Below, one piece after another: positions 35,428 to 47,456 of a DNA stretch of 54,283 nt. Under the pieces are notes generated by a model. The model was given only the letters and a program-made list of their open reading frames with translations. It searched no databases and was not told the origin of the DNA. The stretch comes from Enorma phocaeensis (GTDB lineage Bacteria; Actinomycetota; Coriobacteriia; Coriobacteriales; Coriobacteriaceae): contig NZ_JACJKQ010000015.1 in assembly GCF_016901575.1 (NCBI RefSeq), positions 1 to 54,283 of the forward strand, given 5' to 3'. Each line of letters begins with the position of its first letter. Within the stretch, counting starts at the first letter, position 1. The position numbers were made by a program, and so were the translations under genes.

Positions 35428-36804
35428 ATGACACGGGACACCTCACGTCCTCGCGCATCCCACACGAGCGGCAACGATGGCACGCGCGCCCCTGAGCCCT
35501 CAATGCATCAGGGGCGGCCAAATCTGCGTCAAATCGCCCCCGACCACCCAGAACAGGGCCAGAGATCTCAAGGCGCGCGGAGAGCCGGCGAAGAACGTGC
35601 TGGGAGCCGCCCCTCACTTGGTACAGCTCCATCCGGTGCCTCCACGCCGCCCAACCGCTCGGCACGGCTTGCCTCCTGGCGCCCCAACACCGACATGGGT
35701 GACATCAACGAAGGCCGCGCGCACCGCCCCACCCCCCGCTCTCGGTCAAGTCGCGAAGGCGACGAACGAGCGAGGACCCGCGGGGTTCGCACCGACACCT
35801 TTGATGGTGCTGCCCTCGGAAGCCGTCGCCGCGGCACGCGCCCCTCCAGCGAAGACGTCAGGCGCCATGACGGGCAGGCCCGCGCGCGCGACGCCGGCGC
35901 GCGCACCGATCGCCGACAGCCAGCAATGCGAGGCGGCAACCCCCGCCAACGGCAGCGCAACGCCACTCCCGATGGCCAGGGGCGCATCGGTGCACCGAAC
36001 AACAGGCAGCGCCCGATGCCCCCAAACGCCACCATGAGGGGGACGCGGGACAGCCGGTCGGGCACGGGGCCGCGAAACCTGCGTGTCCCCGGGAGACGCG
36101 CCGACCGGCAACTTCCGAGAGATGCCGCCCGGCGCATGCTTACCCCCATGCGAATCGCGAAGGCCCTTCTTTGCGGGGCAGGCATCGCACTGGTTGGAAC
36201 CATCGCATTCGCCTCGCCTGCAGGCATGACGCCGGAATACGAGCAGACGCTCTTTGACATGCCGCTCCTCGACGGCACGCGGCTCATGGTCTCGACGCCC
36301 CGCTCTCAGTGGCGCCAAGGCGAGATACCCTATCTCTTCCAGACAGATCCCCTCTGGTCCGAAAAGCCCTATGCGGGCGACACGGTACGGGCAAACGGAT
36401 GCGGTCCTACCTGCCTCACCATGGTGTACATCTATCTCACGGGCGACACATCGATCGACCCCGGCCAGATGTGCGCAATCGCCGACGCCGGCAACTACGC
36501 GCCGACCGGCGCCACCGAATGGCGCTTCATGACCCAAGGCGCCGCGAGCCTGGGCATAACCGGCCGAGCGATCAGCGTGGCAGAATCCACCGTCACCGCC
36601 GCACTCGAAGCCGGCCAGCCCGTTATCTGCAGCATGCGGCCGGGCGACTTCACCTCAATAGGCCACTATATCGTGCTCGAAAGCGTCGACGAGCGCGGCA
36701 TGGTCGGCGTGCATGACCCCAACAGCAGCCTGCGCAGCGCCCAGGCGTGGCGCCTCGACTGGGTGCTGTCGCAAGCAACCAATTGCTGGACGTTCACCGC
36801 ATAA
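35428..36804 (+). CDS. C39-like cysteine peptidase with Arg-rich N-terminal region
   Basis: About 458 residues. Residues 1-240 are low-complexity, rich in Arg, Pro and Gly, and predicted disordered. A transmembrane segment follows (about 245-262, ALLCGAGIALVGTIAFA). The outside part is a peptidase_C39-like domain: Cys325 in NGCGPTC, His in SIGHYIVLE and Asp in VHDPN form the papain-like triad. No partner transporter or substrate is nearby. ATG 35428 has GGGAGGG just before it. A paralogue follows at 36998; together they form a tandem pair. Confidence 0.8.
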   Translation: MTRDTSRPRASHTSGNDGTRAPEPSMHQGRPNLRQIAPDHPEQGQRSQGARRAGEERAGSRPSLGTAPSGASTPPNRSARLASWRPNTDMGDINEGRAHRPTPRSRSSREGDERARTRGVRTDTFDGAALGSRRRGTRPSSEDVRRHDGQARARDAGARTDRRQPAMRGGNPRQRQRNATPDGQGRIGAPNNRQRPMPPNATMRGTRDSRSGTGPRNLRVPGRRADRQLPRDAARRMLTPMRIAKALLCGAGIALVGTIAFASPAGMTPEYEQTLFDMPLLDGTRLMVSTPRSQWRQGEIPYLFQTDPLWSEKPYAGDTVRANGCGPTCLTMVYIYLTGDTSIDPGQMCAIADAGNYAPTGATEWRFMTQGAASLGITGRAISVAESTVTAALEAGQPVICSMRPGDFTSIGHYIVLESVDERGMVGVHDPNSSLRSAQAWRLDWVLSQATNCWTFTA

Positions 36805-36997
36805 GCGGCCGCCCCCATTGCCTGGTGCTGCGCGCCCCGCCCTGTTGGCCGCCGCGCCACCTTCCCGCTGGCAACCGTGCCGCCAGCCCGCCAGCTGCCG
36901 CGCCGCGCTTTAAGCAAAGGCTCAGCCGCCCTTTAAGTTTTGTTAATCGGTGCACCCCTATGCTCTGGGCAGACGCCCAGAGAAAGGATGACGCACC

Positions 36998-37891
36998 ATG
37001 ACTCAAACACGCCCAGCGCGGCCCGTCCCCTACCGCCCGTCCCAGCCTTCCTACGCAGAGGCCCCCTCCGCATATCGCGTCGCCCAGACGGGACACGCTC
37101 CCGCACCCGGCTCCGCGTCGCTGCCAAGACGGACGTGTTCCTTCACGACCCCGGGCTCCCCTTTTCCGCGTCCCGGCGAGACGCGGGTCTTCACCGGAGG
37201 CGTTACGGGGCGGAGGCGCACCCGCCGCCCACGGTCGCGCGCCATCTTTTTCCTCGCGTTGGCCCTTATCGCTTCGGCGGCAGCCACCCTTCCTGGGCTC
37301 GCGTCCTCCCTGCTTGACACGTTTGCGCCGCCGTCAGGTCCGCTCAGCGCAATCCTGGGTGCAGGAGGCAGCCCCGCATCGACGCCGATATCCGAATGGA
37401 AGCGCGGAGAGGTTCCCTTTCTGTATCAAACAGACCCCCAATGGGCCGAAGAGCCGTATGCCGGAGGCACGATAGCGGAAAACGGATGCGGCCCCACATG
37501 CCTGGCAATGGCATATGTGTGCACGACCGGCAAGACGGACCTCGACCCGGCGGCTGCGGCGGCCTTCAGCGAGCGCAACGGATATGTCTCGGGCAACATG
37601 ACCGCATGGCTGCTCATGACCGAAGGAGCCTCCCAACTCGGCATGACCTCAGAGGAGCTGCCTGCCGACGCCAGCCGCGTACTTGCCGCACTCGAATCGG
37701 GCAGGCCCGTCATCTGCAGCGTTCGCCCGGGAGACTTCACCACGACAGGGCACTTCATCGTGCTCGCCGGCGTCGCCGATGACGGGACGGTCGTCGTACA
37801 CGACCCCAACAGCCCAGACCGAAGCGCTCAGACATGGGATGTGCAGCGCGTCATCGACCAGTGCAACAACCTCTGGGCGTTCTCGGCATAG
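36998..37891 (+). CDS. C39-like cysteine peptidase, paralogue
   Basis: 297 residues with the same plan as the upstream gene but a shorter basic N terminus of about 80 residues. A membrane segment (about 81-103) precedes the C39-like domain with Cys164 in NGCGPTC, His in TTGHFIVLA and Asp in VHDPNSP. The two catalytic domains share patterns such as YLFQTDP/YLYQTDP and RPGDFT, so they arose by duplication. AGAAAGGATGACGCACC precedes ATG 36998. They probably act outside the membrane; substrate unknown. Confidence 0.85.
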   Translation: MTQTRPARPVPYRPSQPSYAEAPSAYRVAQTGHAPAPGSASLPRRTCSFTTPGSPFPRPGETRVFTGGVTGRRRTRRPRSRAIFFLALALIASAAATLPGLASSLLDTFAPPSGPLSAILGAGGSPASTPISEWKRGEVPFLYQTDPQWAEEPYAGGTIAENGCGPTCLAMAYVCTTGKTDLDPAAAAAFSERNGYVSGNMTAWLLMTEGASQLGMTSEELPADASRVLAALESGRPVICSVRPGDFTTTGHFIVLAGVADDGTVVVHDPNSPDRSAQTWDVQRVIDQCNNLWAFSA

Positions 37892-37963
37892 CCGCTGCCA
37901 CGGGGTATCACGCCCCTCGGTCGGCGCCCGGTGCTCGGCAGCCTGGCTGCGCCGGCCACAAGA

Positions 37964-38019
37964 AAGACCCCGGCTGCCGGATACCGCAACGTGGCAGGTA
38001 TCCGACATGCCGGGGTCTT
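37964..38019. terminator. Large hairpin after the C39 pair
   Basis: AAGACCCCGGC (37964-37974) pairs perfectly with GCCGGGGTCTT (38009-38019), and GGATACC with GGTATCC inside. It lies between the convergent C39 and arcC genes. No good U tract follows on either strand; a CTTTCTTG run on the minus strand makes it a possible arcC terminator. Confidence 0.6.
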
Positions 38020-38183
38020 CCCGAAAGGAGCGGCAATATATGACGCGAGCGCCTCACACGAAGCGACGGCGCATCCGCGGCGCGAACCCGGGGTTCACGC
38101 AGGGAGAGGCAGAGGGGCCCGTCATGCGCGGCGGCCGCAAAGAGGGCTGGGGCGTCACGCCTTCACATAGCCAGCCGGGGCCC

Positions 38184-39146
38184 CTACGCGTAGATGCGGG
38201 TGCCGGAGAGGCCGGCCATGGTCTCGGCAGCCTTGTCGAGGGCGCCGATGATGCACACGCGGCCCTTGCGGGAGCGGGCGAACTTGATGGCGGCGCGGAC
38301 CTTCGGCTCCATGGAGCCCTTGCCGAACTGGCCCTCGTCGGCGAGCCTCTCCGCCTCGTCGGCCGAGATCTCGTCGAGGTCGCGCTGGTCGGGCTTCCCG
38401 AAGTTCACGGCCACGTGCTCGACGGCGGTGAGCAGGAAGAGCACCTGGGCGTCGCAGTCCTCGGCGAGCAGCTCGCCGCCCATGTCCTTGTCGATGACGG
38501 CCGCGACCCCCTTGTAGCATCCCTTGTTGGAGTAGTCGCGCACCACGGGGATCCCGCCGCCGCCGCAGGCGATGACGATGAACTCGTTGTCGAGGAGGTT
38601 GAGGATCGAGTCGGCCTCGACGATCTTCTTGGGCTCGGGCGACGCCACGACGCGCCTCCAGCCGCGGCCGGAGTCCTCGACGAACGTCATCTCCGGGTTC
38701 TCCTCCATGATCTGCCTGGCCTGCTCCTCGGTGTAGAACGGGCCGATGGGCTTCGTGGGGTTCTGGAAGGCGGGGTCGTCCGGGTCGCACTCGATCTGGG
38801 TCACGACCGTGGCGGCGTGCCAGCGCTTGTAGCGGCGGTGCATCTCGCGGCCGATGCCCTGCTGCAGGTGGTAGCCGATGTAGCCCTGGCTCATGGCGCC
38901 GCACTCGGGCAGGTCCATGGAGGGGGTGCCGATGGCGTCGTGCGCGGCGGCGAAGGCGTTTTGGATCATGCCGACCTGCGGGCCGTTGCCGTGGGTGATG
39001 ATGATCTCGTTGCCCTGCTCGATGAGGCCGAGCAGCGCGTGGGCGGCGTGGCCGACCTTCTCGATCTGCTCGGCGGGGGTGTCGCCGAGGGCGTTGCCGC
39101 CGAGAGCGACGACGATGCGGTCGGGCTTGCCGATGGGCTTGGACAT
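38184..39146 (-). CDS. arcC: Carbamate kinase
   Basis: ArcC transfers phosphate from carbamoyl phosphate to ADP, making ATP, ammonia and CO2, the last step of the arginine deiminase or related agmatine/purine routes. The 320-residue protein shows RIVVALGGNALG, THGNGPQVG with the ribose/phosphate-binding residues, VVASPEPKKIVE, IACGGGGIPV and GSMEPKVRAAIKF, all family hallmarks. No arcA, arcB or arcD gene lies beside it, so the source of carbamoyl phosphate must be encoded elsewhere. Codon use is very GC-biased, suggesting high expression. Confidence 0.95.
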   Translation of the reverse strand: MSKPIGKPDRIVVALGGNALGDTPAEQIEKVGHAAHALLGLIEQGNEIIITHGNGPQVGMIQNAFAAAHDAIGTPSMDLPECGAMSQGYIGYHLQQGIGREMHRRYKRWHAATVVTQIECDPDDPAFQNPTKPIGPFYTEEQARQIMEENPEMTFVEDSGRGWRRVVASPEPKKIVEADSILNLLDNEFIVIACGGGGIPVVRDYSNKGCYKGVAAVIDKDMGGELLAEDCDAQVLFLLTAVEHVAVNFGKPDQRDLDEISADEAERLADEGQFGKGSMEPKVRAAIKFARSRKGRVCIIGALDKAAETMAGLSGTRIYA

Positions 39147-39530
39147 GGCTCATCCTCTCGTTCGAAGGGTACCGTGCATACATCTCTTGCGCGACGTGCG
39201 CGCGATGCAGGAGAGTATATTCTCGTTTGATCAAGTTTTATTCATTTCTATCGCACGCAACTGGGTGAACGGTAGCTATTTGACGGCAGGCGTATTTCGC
39301 CACATAAGTATCATTTTCCCACGTTATTAGGCTAAAGTGTCCACCTGTGGCATGAAAGGAGACCCGATTTTCGCCCCTGTGTATCTCAGGCCACACAGAA
39401 CCATTCTTATGCATATGTGTGTCAATTCATTCCAATCTCGGAATGAATAGGGGCCGTCTCTTCCGATCAGGCACCCAGCAGCCGTCTCCTGCGGGCAGAA
39501 CCTCCGGACCTCACGTCCGCCACATATACA
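39147..39530. other. Gap upstream of arcC
   Basis: Noncoding, with an AT-rich patch near 39215-39260 that may hold the arcC promoter. A short inverted repeat lies at 39425-39448. No gene is supported. Confidence 0.5.
39425..39448. promoter_or_regulatory. Short inverted repeat, operator candidate
   Basis: ATTCATTCC and GGAATGAAT are perfect 9-bp inverted repeats separated by AATCTC. They lie about 280 bases upstream of arcC. The form suits a dimeric regulator's site, but no regulator can be named. Confidence 0.35.
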
Positions 39531-39562
39531 AAGGAGGCCCCGGATTGCTCCGGGGCCTCCTT
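39531..39562 (-). terminator. Terminator of nifJ
   Basis: AAGGAGGCCCCGG pairs perfectly with CCGGGGCCTCCTT around a 6-base loop. It lies 40 bases after the nifJ stop. The U tract is short on both strands (TTTG or TTG), but the 13-bp GC stem is very stable. Confidence 0.8.
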
Positions 39563-39601
39563 GTTGCTACGGGATCACCGCAACCGTAAAGCTGCTACGG
39601 C

Positions 39602-43141
<3,540 letters not shown>

Positions 43142-43554
43142 ATACCCTCTCCTCTCGTGTAGGTATACAGTTCCCGAAGGCGCCATGCCCCCGGGCGATC
43201 TACGGCGCTTGTGGCGTTGCCTGGCCTTTTGGCTGAGCCGGTCGGGCGATGTCGTCGGCCTGCCTGGGCGCGCGGCACGCTCTGAGCGGTGGCGCCGCAC
43301 CCTTTGCAGCCATAAGTCAGAAAACCCACATGCGATGTAATTGTAGCGCGTTTGGGGGGCCGATATACGTGAATCTGCATCGCCCCGCCAACCTGATTTT
43401 GTCCCGACGAATACCTGCCTGTTAGCGCCCCTAGCTGCGACAAAAGTTACCCTAGGGCAACGTTGAAGATACCGTACGGGCGCTCCCGAAGACCGAGGGT
43501 CGCGAGACGTCCCTCGGACCCCGCGACCCTCGAGCCGACCCCATATGTAAACTG
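43142..43554. other. Gap upstream of nifJ
   Basis: 413 bases with no gene. The nifJ promoter should be here; TACAAT near 43340 on the minus strand is a possible -10 box without a clear -35. The far end holds the terminator hairpin of the LPXTG gene and a small dyad (TTTTGTC near 43400, GACAAAA near 43440). Confidence 0.45.
43494..43532 (-). terminator. Hairpin downstream of the LPXTG gene
   Basis: CGAGGGTCGCG pairs perfectly with CGCGACCCTCG. It starts 23 bases after the stop codon at 43555. No U tract follows on the minus strand (GTCTTCGGG), so termination would be weak or rho-dependent. Confidence 0.55.
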
Positions 43555-44688
43555 CTAGCGATAAGGTCGCCGCCACGAGCACCAGGCACGGCGGCGCCCG
43601 GCGCGACGCCCGCCCCGCCTTGCCGCCACGACGCCCGACCCCGCGGCGAGGGCGCCCGCGCCCCCGATAAGCGCCACCCAAGCCGAAGGGTCCCCTGTCT
43701 TGGGCAAGCTGCCGCCAGCCGCATCGGCGGCTCCCTGGCCAGCTGAGCCTTGTCCCACGCTCGGCCCCGACGCATCCGGAGACTCAGGCGAAGCGGGCGT
43801 GGAGGGCTCCTCCGAATCACCGGCCGCAACGTATTCGACCGTGCCCGTCAGACCCCGCATCCGCTCTTCCCAACCGGTCTCGGACACGAGCGCACGCAAC
43901 GCCTCCTCGCACGTTCCCCACTTCTGAACAAGCACCATGCTTGCAAACGCCGGATACTCGTCAGCGAGGCCGGGGAGATAGCTATTCATGGCCACGCTAT
44001 AGACGCGGTCGCCATCAAGCGGCTCGCCGCCAATCGCGATCGAGCGGATGCGCTCGCCCGAAGGCGCGCCCCATGCGACCTGCATCGTTGCGCCGCCCAC
44101 GACGATGACCGAGCCCGAATTGTCGGGCCAGCTGTACTGCATGGGGTCCTCGCCCGCCTCGATGGCCGCAATCTGCCCGGCGAGAACGTCGCGGCATGCT
44201 GCCGAAATGCCCAGCGACCGCTCAAGCGTCTCGAGGATCTGCGCTCCGGTAAGCTCATAGGTGGCAAGCGTGTTTCCGTACGGCGAGATTGAAATGAGGT
44301 CGCCGGCGGTCACCTCTCCGGCAGGAACGCCCGCCCGGATGCCGCCAGCGTTCTCGAAAGCAAGGTCGGCGCCGGTCAGCGCCAGATACGAACCGGTCAC
44401 CACATGGCCGATCGGCGTGTCCTCGGTACGCACGCGCTCCCAACCGCCAGGCTCGGTTCCCTGGGTGACGCCATAGGGATATGCCTGGTCGCTATAGCCG
44501 ATCACGGCATTCAACATCGTGCTGTTCTCCGAGACGATCTGCTCGGTCAACGAGACGATGGCGTCGTCCTCGCCTCCGCACGTCGTCGTTGGGACCTGAG
44601 ATTCGGTATGCGACGCCACCGCAAGCGCCGCCGCGCCCCAACGGCGGACCGACCGCGGCACGCCGCGCAGCACATCCCTACATCCCAT
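43555..44688 (-). CDS. LPXTG-anchored protein with a lone 5'-nucleotidase C-terminal domain
   Basis: About 377 residues. The 5'-nucleotidase C-terminal (substrate-binding) domain covers residues ~60-270, with ENAGGIRAG and ISPYGNTLATYELTG. The usual N-terminal metallophosphoesterase domain with DxH and GNHE motifs is absent. Instead a short basic and hydrophobic leader (RSVRRWGAAALAVA) is joined directly to it. The C terminus has a Ser/Pro/Gly spacer, LPKTG, a hydrophobic segment and an Arg-rich tail, the signal for sortase anchoring. It may be an internal-deletion derivative of a surface 5'-nucleotidase. ATG 44688 follows GGAAGG. Without the catalytic domain, hydrolysis is unlikely. Confidence 0.75.
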   Translation of the reverse strand: MGCRDVLRGVPRSVRRWGAAALAVASHTESQVPTTTCGGEDDAIVSLTEQIVSENSTMLNAVIGYSDQAYPYGVTQGTEPGGWERVRTEDTPIGHVVTGSYLALTGADLAFENAGGIRAGVPAGEVTAGDLISISPYGNTLATYELTGAQILETLERSLGISAACRDVLAGQIAAIEAGEDPMQYSWPDNSGSVIVVGGATMQVAWGAPSGERIRSIAIGGEPLDGDRVYSVAMNSYLPGLADEYPAFASMVLVQKWGTCEEALRALVSETGWEERMRGLTGTVEYVAAGDSEEPSTPASPESPDASGPSVGQGSAGQGAADAAGGSLPKTGDPSAWVALIGGAGALAAGSGVVAARRGGRRAGRRRAWCSWRRPYR

Positions 44689-44869
44689 GCAGCATCCTTC
44701 CACCCGCGGCGTGCACCCGCGACATCCGTCGCAGATGGAGCCGGCTCCGACATCACGATCTCGTCACTCTACCTGACGCAGGTGGAAGCAAATGCCGGCA
44801 CAACCAACCAAAGCGTTTGCCGAAACGAACGTCGCGCATGGGGGCGCGAAAGGCTTATGAAAAGGAACT

Positions 44870-45466
44870 CTAGAGGGCGCGACGGGCCTCGATGGCACGC
44901 CCAAGGGTCAGCTCGTCGGCATACTCCAGATCGCCGCCCACGGGCAGACCGCTTGCCAGGCGGGTCACGACGACGCCGAGCGGCTTGATGGTCCGCGCAA
45001 GGTAGCTCGCCGTGGTCTCTCCCTCGATATTGGGGTTGGTGGCGATGATGACTTCCTGGATCTCCTCGGACCCCAGACGGCTCAGCAGCTCGCGCACGTG
45101 CAGCTGCTCGGGGCCGATCTTGTCCATGGGGCTGATCACGCCGCCAAGCACATGGTAGAGGCCGTGGTAAGAACCGGTGCGCTCGATGGCGGTGACGTCG
45201 CGCGGCTCCGAGACCACGCATACGCGAGTGCGGTCGCGCGTGGAATCTTGGCAGATGGGACACTCGTCGGCGGTGGCATAGTTGAAGCAGCGGCTGCAGA
45301 AATGCACGTGCTCCTTGACGTCGAGAATCGCCTGCGCCAGGCGACGCGCCTCCTCGGCATCGGCCTCAAGCAGGTAGTATGCGATGCGCTGCGCGCTCTT
45401 GGGCCCAATGCCCGGCAGACGCCCCAGCTCATCGAGCAGCCTTTGCAGATCGCGCTCGGTGCCCAT
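44870..45466 (-). CDS. recR: Recombination mediator RecR
   Basis: RecR acts with RecF/RecO in loading RecA at gaps. The 198-residue protein has the N-terminal helix-hairpin-helix [19 protein letters not shown], the zinc finger [16 protein letters not shown], and the Toprim domain with VCVVSEPRD and the [14 protein letters not shown] motif. ATG 45466 is the family start; the longer frame overlaps the inverted-repeat element and is rejected. Normally coupled to ybaB; here a 317-bp gap with an inverted-repeat element separates them. Confidence 0.95.
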   Translation of the reverse strand: MGTERDLQRLLDELGRLPGIGPKSAQRIAYYLLEADAEEARRLAQAILDVKEHVHFCSRCFNYATADECPICQDSTRDRTRVCVVSEPRDVTAIERTGSYHGLYHVLGGVISPMDKIGPEQLHVRELLSRLGSEEIQEVIIATNPNIEGETTASYLARTIKPLGVVVTRLASGLPVGGDLEYADELTLGRAIEARRAL

Positions 45467-45783
45467 GTCGCCCCATCTTCCCGTTTTCCGCCCCTCGCGA
45501 CGCTTTGAGGGACGGGTCAGATCAATTCGTTTCGCTTTTCCGACATTTTGGTGTCCCCAGCCAAGTAGAAAGCCTCCTTGGCTCAAAGAACACGCAGGTC
45601 AGAGCGTTGCGCCATATCGGTCTACTTCGAGCGTGCGGCTTAAATGTCGGAAAAGCGAATCCATTTTCTCGAGCCGCTCCGGCGGCACCCCCAAACAGAG
45701 CACAGACCGCTTTGCGGCGCGCCCCGCATGCCGTCGCATAGCCATCTTCGCCGACACGCGGGCGCGCATCGCTATTTCTTGCG
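45467..45783. other. Gap between ybaB and recR
   Basis: Mostly the inverted-repeat element 45531-45659. No gene. The stretch GGGACGGGT ... TTCGTTTC near 45511-45533 faintly recalls the dispersed repeat but is split by eight bases. Confidence 0.45.
45531..45659. repeat. 129-bp inverted-repeat element between ybaB and recR
   Basis: TTCGCTTTTCCGACATTT at 45531-45548 is perfectly inverted at 45642-45659. The interior has AAGTAGA about 15-20 bases inside each arm and a small hairpin AGCCAAG/CTTGGCT. The arm resembles in form, not sequence, those at 7877 and 21389. Confidence 0.8.
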
Positions 45784-46104
45784 CTAGAACGGCATACCCG
45801 GGATGTTGAGCCCGCCGGTGATGGCGCCCATCTGCTTGTTCGCGACATCATTGATGCCGCGGATTGCCTCGTTCACCGCAGCCATGATCATGTCCTCGAG
45901 CATCTCGACGTCCTCGGGGTCGACGGCCTCGGGATCGATCTTGAGCGAAGTGATCTGCATGTCGCCGCGAGCGGTGACCTTCACCATGCCGCCGCCCGCA
46001 GAAGCGTCGACCGTGGTCTCGGCAAGGCTCTCCTGGGCGGCGGCGAGCTGCTCCTGCATCTTGCGGGCCTGCTTCATCATCTGCTGCATGTTCATACCGG
46101 CCAT
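45784..46104 (-). CDS. YbaB/EbfC nucleoid-associated protein
   Basis: 106 residues. The pattern MNMQQMMKQARKMQEQLAAAQ at the start, the GGGMVKVTARGDMQITSLKIDP core and the C-terminal glycine-rich tail identify the YbaB/EbfC DNA-binding family. It forms dimers that bind DNA and is often encoded with recR, as here. ATG 46104 follows AAGGGA; ATG 46095 is an alternative. Its upstream region contains the repeat cluster at 46284-46454. Confidence 0.93.
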   Translation of the reverse strand: MAGMNMQQMMKQARKMQEQLAAAQESLAETTVDASAGGGMVKVTARGDMQITSLKIDPEAVDPEDVEMLEDMIMAAVNEAIRGINDVANKQMGAITGGLNIPGMPF

Positions 46105-46283
46105 GGGTGAAATCCCTTCGTGTAACGGCGCAGCGACGGCGCCTGTGACAAACGCTTTCAACAACGCGGCATGTCGCCGCAAGCATCCCACATAATACCC
46201 GATGCCGAGACACTCTTGGCAAGATGCGGCTCCATAACACGCCATGTCGATTTATGCCGGGCAAGACGCCCCGCGTCGCACGT

Positions 46284-46384
46284 CTCCCTGCGTCGCGCAC
46301 CCTCCTGGCCAGCCCTCGTCGGAGCCACGTATTCTCACAGGCCCACGCCGAAGCTACGTCTTTTTACAAAACTGGCCCCGAAAA
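46284..46384. repeat. 101-bp direct repeat, left copy
   Basis: Identical over 101 bases to 54069-54169, with weaker similarity further left. The two copies bracket the PTS operon and its regulator, 7.7 kb apart. The right part contains the CAAAACTGGCCCC core also seen near 52950 in a diverged form. Confidence 0.95.
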
Positions 46385-46407
46385 CGAAGAAAAACCGAGC
46401 TTCGGCG

Positions 46408-46454
46408 AAAAAGAGGGGCGCCGTCGCTCGAAGAAGACCGAGCGACGGCGCCCC
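46408..46454 (-). terminator. Terminator of the mannose-family PTS operon
   Basis: GGGGCGCCGTCGCTCG and its complement form a 16-bp perfect stem with an 8-base loop, followed on the minus strand by TCTTTTTC. It lies about 200 bases after btpA, the last operon gene. A close relative of this hairpin ends the GntR gene at 52993-53037. Confidence 0.85.
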
Positions 46455-46657
46455 GTGCGCCACGCAGCCTGGCGCGGCGCAACGCGCGTTCGCCCCGGGA
46501 CCTCGCGCACCGCGGGAGCATTGCCGCACGCCGCGCACAAACAGCAGCGAGCGGCCCGCCTGCGCGGAACCGCTCGCCACCTGGGGAAGCATATGTCGGT
46601 CGAAGGGCTCATCCCCGCTGCCTCGAGGCGAAGCCCGTTCAACAACATATCCGTTGT

Positions 46658-47455
46658 CTAGCCCTTGGCCTGCTCTAAGAAGATCCGGGCTCGGTCGGGG
46701 TCGATGGGGTTTTTCATGTCGCCGTTTTTAATCCACGTGGCAACCGAAACGCCGTCGTAGTAGCGCATGAGCTCGCGCACGTTGTCTCCCGTGGCGCCCC
46801 CACCGAGGAAGATGGGGGTGTCGGGCACCCGGCGCCTGGCCTCTTGCACCATCTGGATGCTCTCGGCGGGCGTCTTTCCCGACATGAACAGGCCGTCTGC
46901 AAACGCCTCGTGCACGCACTCCCATGCGGCGTCGCCCACCGGCTTGGGGCACAGCGGCACGCCGTGCACCTCGTAGACGTCGGCAAACACGGGGACCGTA
47001 GAGCCGGTGCGCTTGCGCAGCTGGGCGATTTCGACGCACTGGGCCTCGAGGATGCCGGCGCTTGTGACGTTGGCCCCGGTAAACAGGTGCTCGACGCGAA
47101 CAAAGTCGGCCCCCACCGCGTCGGCGACCGAGAGGCCCGCCACGCCGTCCCAATTCATAAGGATGCCCATCACGAGCTCGGGAAAGCGGACGCGGATCTC
47201 ATGGGCGATGCGCGTCATATAGGCGATGGCCTCGGGGTTTGCTATCTGCTTCACCGGCATGTCGTTCATGTTCTGAACGATGATGCCGTCAAAGCCGTTT
47301 CTCGCCACCATCTCGGTCTCGCGCAGCGCTCGGTCGACGATCTCTGCGATCTTCATGTCGCGATGGCGATAGCTGCCCGGAAGTGGGTCGGGCTGAATCA
47401 TCGAGAAGATGAGCTTCTCTGAGCGGGAGAGCACCCGCGATGCTGCTGCAGCCAT
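46658..47455 (-). CDS. BtpA/SgcQ family protein
   Basis: 265 residues of the BtpA family, TIM-barrel proteins including E. coli SgcQ. Seen are SMIQPDPLPGS at the start, GFDGIIVQNMNDMPVKQ, ILMNWDGVAGL, FVRVEHLFTGANVT and the phosphate-binding-like GGGATGDNVRELM near the end. Biochemical function is unproven for the family; SgcQ occurs with PTS genes. Last gene of this PTS operon, one base after the eIF2B-like gene, so it probably acts on a phosphorylated intermediate. Confidence 0.85.
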   Translation of the reverse strand: MAAAASRVLSRSEKLIFSMIQPDPLPGSYRHRDMKIAEIVDRALRETEMVARNGFDGIIVQNMNDMPVKQIANPEAIAYMTRIAHEIRVRFPELVMGILMNWDGVAGLSVADAVGADFVRVEHLFTGANVTSAGILEAQCVEIAQLRKRTGSTVPVFADVYEVHGVPLCPKPVGDAAWECVHEAFADGLFMSGKTPAESIQMVQEARRRVPDTPIFLGGGATGDNVRELMRYYDGVSVATWIKNGDMKNPIDPDRARIFLEQAKG

Positions 47456-47456
47456 G

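Larger units (their letters stand above)
46105..46657. other. 553-bp gap between the PTS operon and ybaB
   Basis: No gene. It contains the left 101-bp direct repeat (46284-46384), the palindromic core (CGAAGCT ... AGCTTCG, about 46349-46404) and the PTS-operon terminator (46408-46454). Confidence 0.6.

Noticed and set aside
45511-45540. Further copy of the GGGGACGGGTTC repeat near recR
   Set aside because: GGGACGGGT and TTCGTTTC are both present but separated by eight extra bases. The match is too loose to count.
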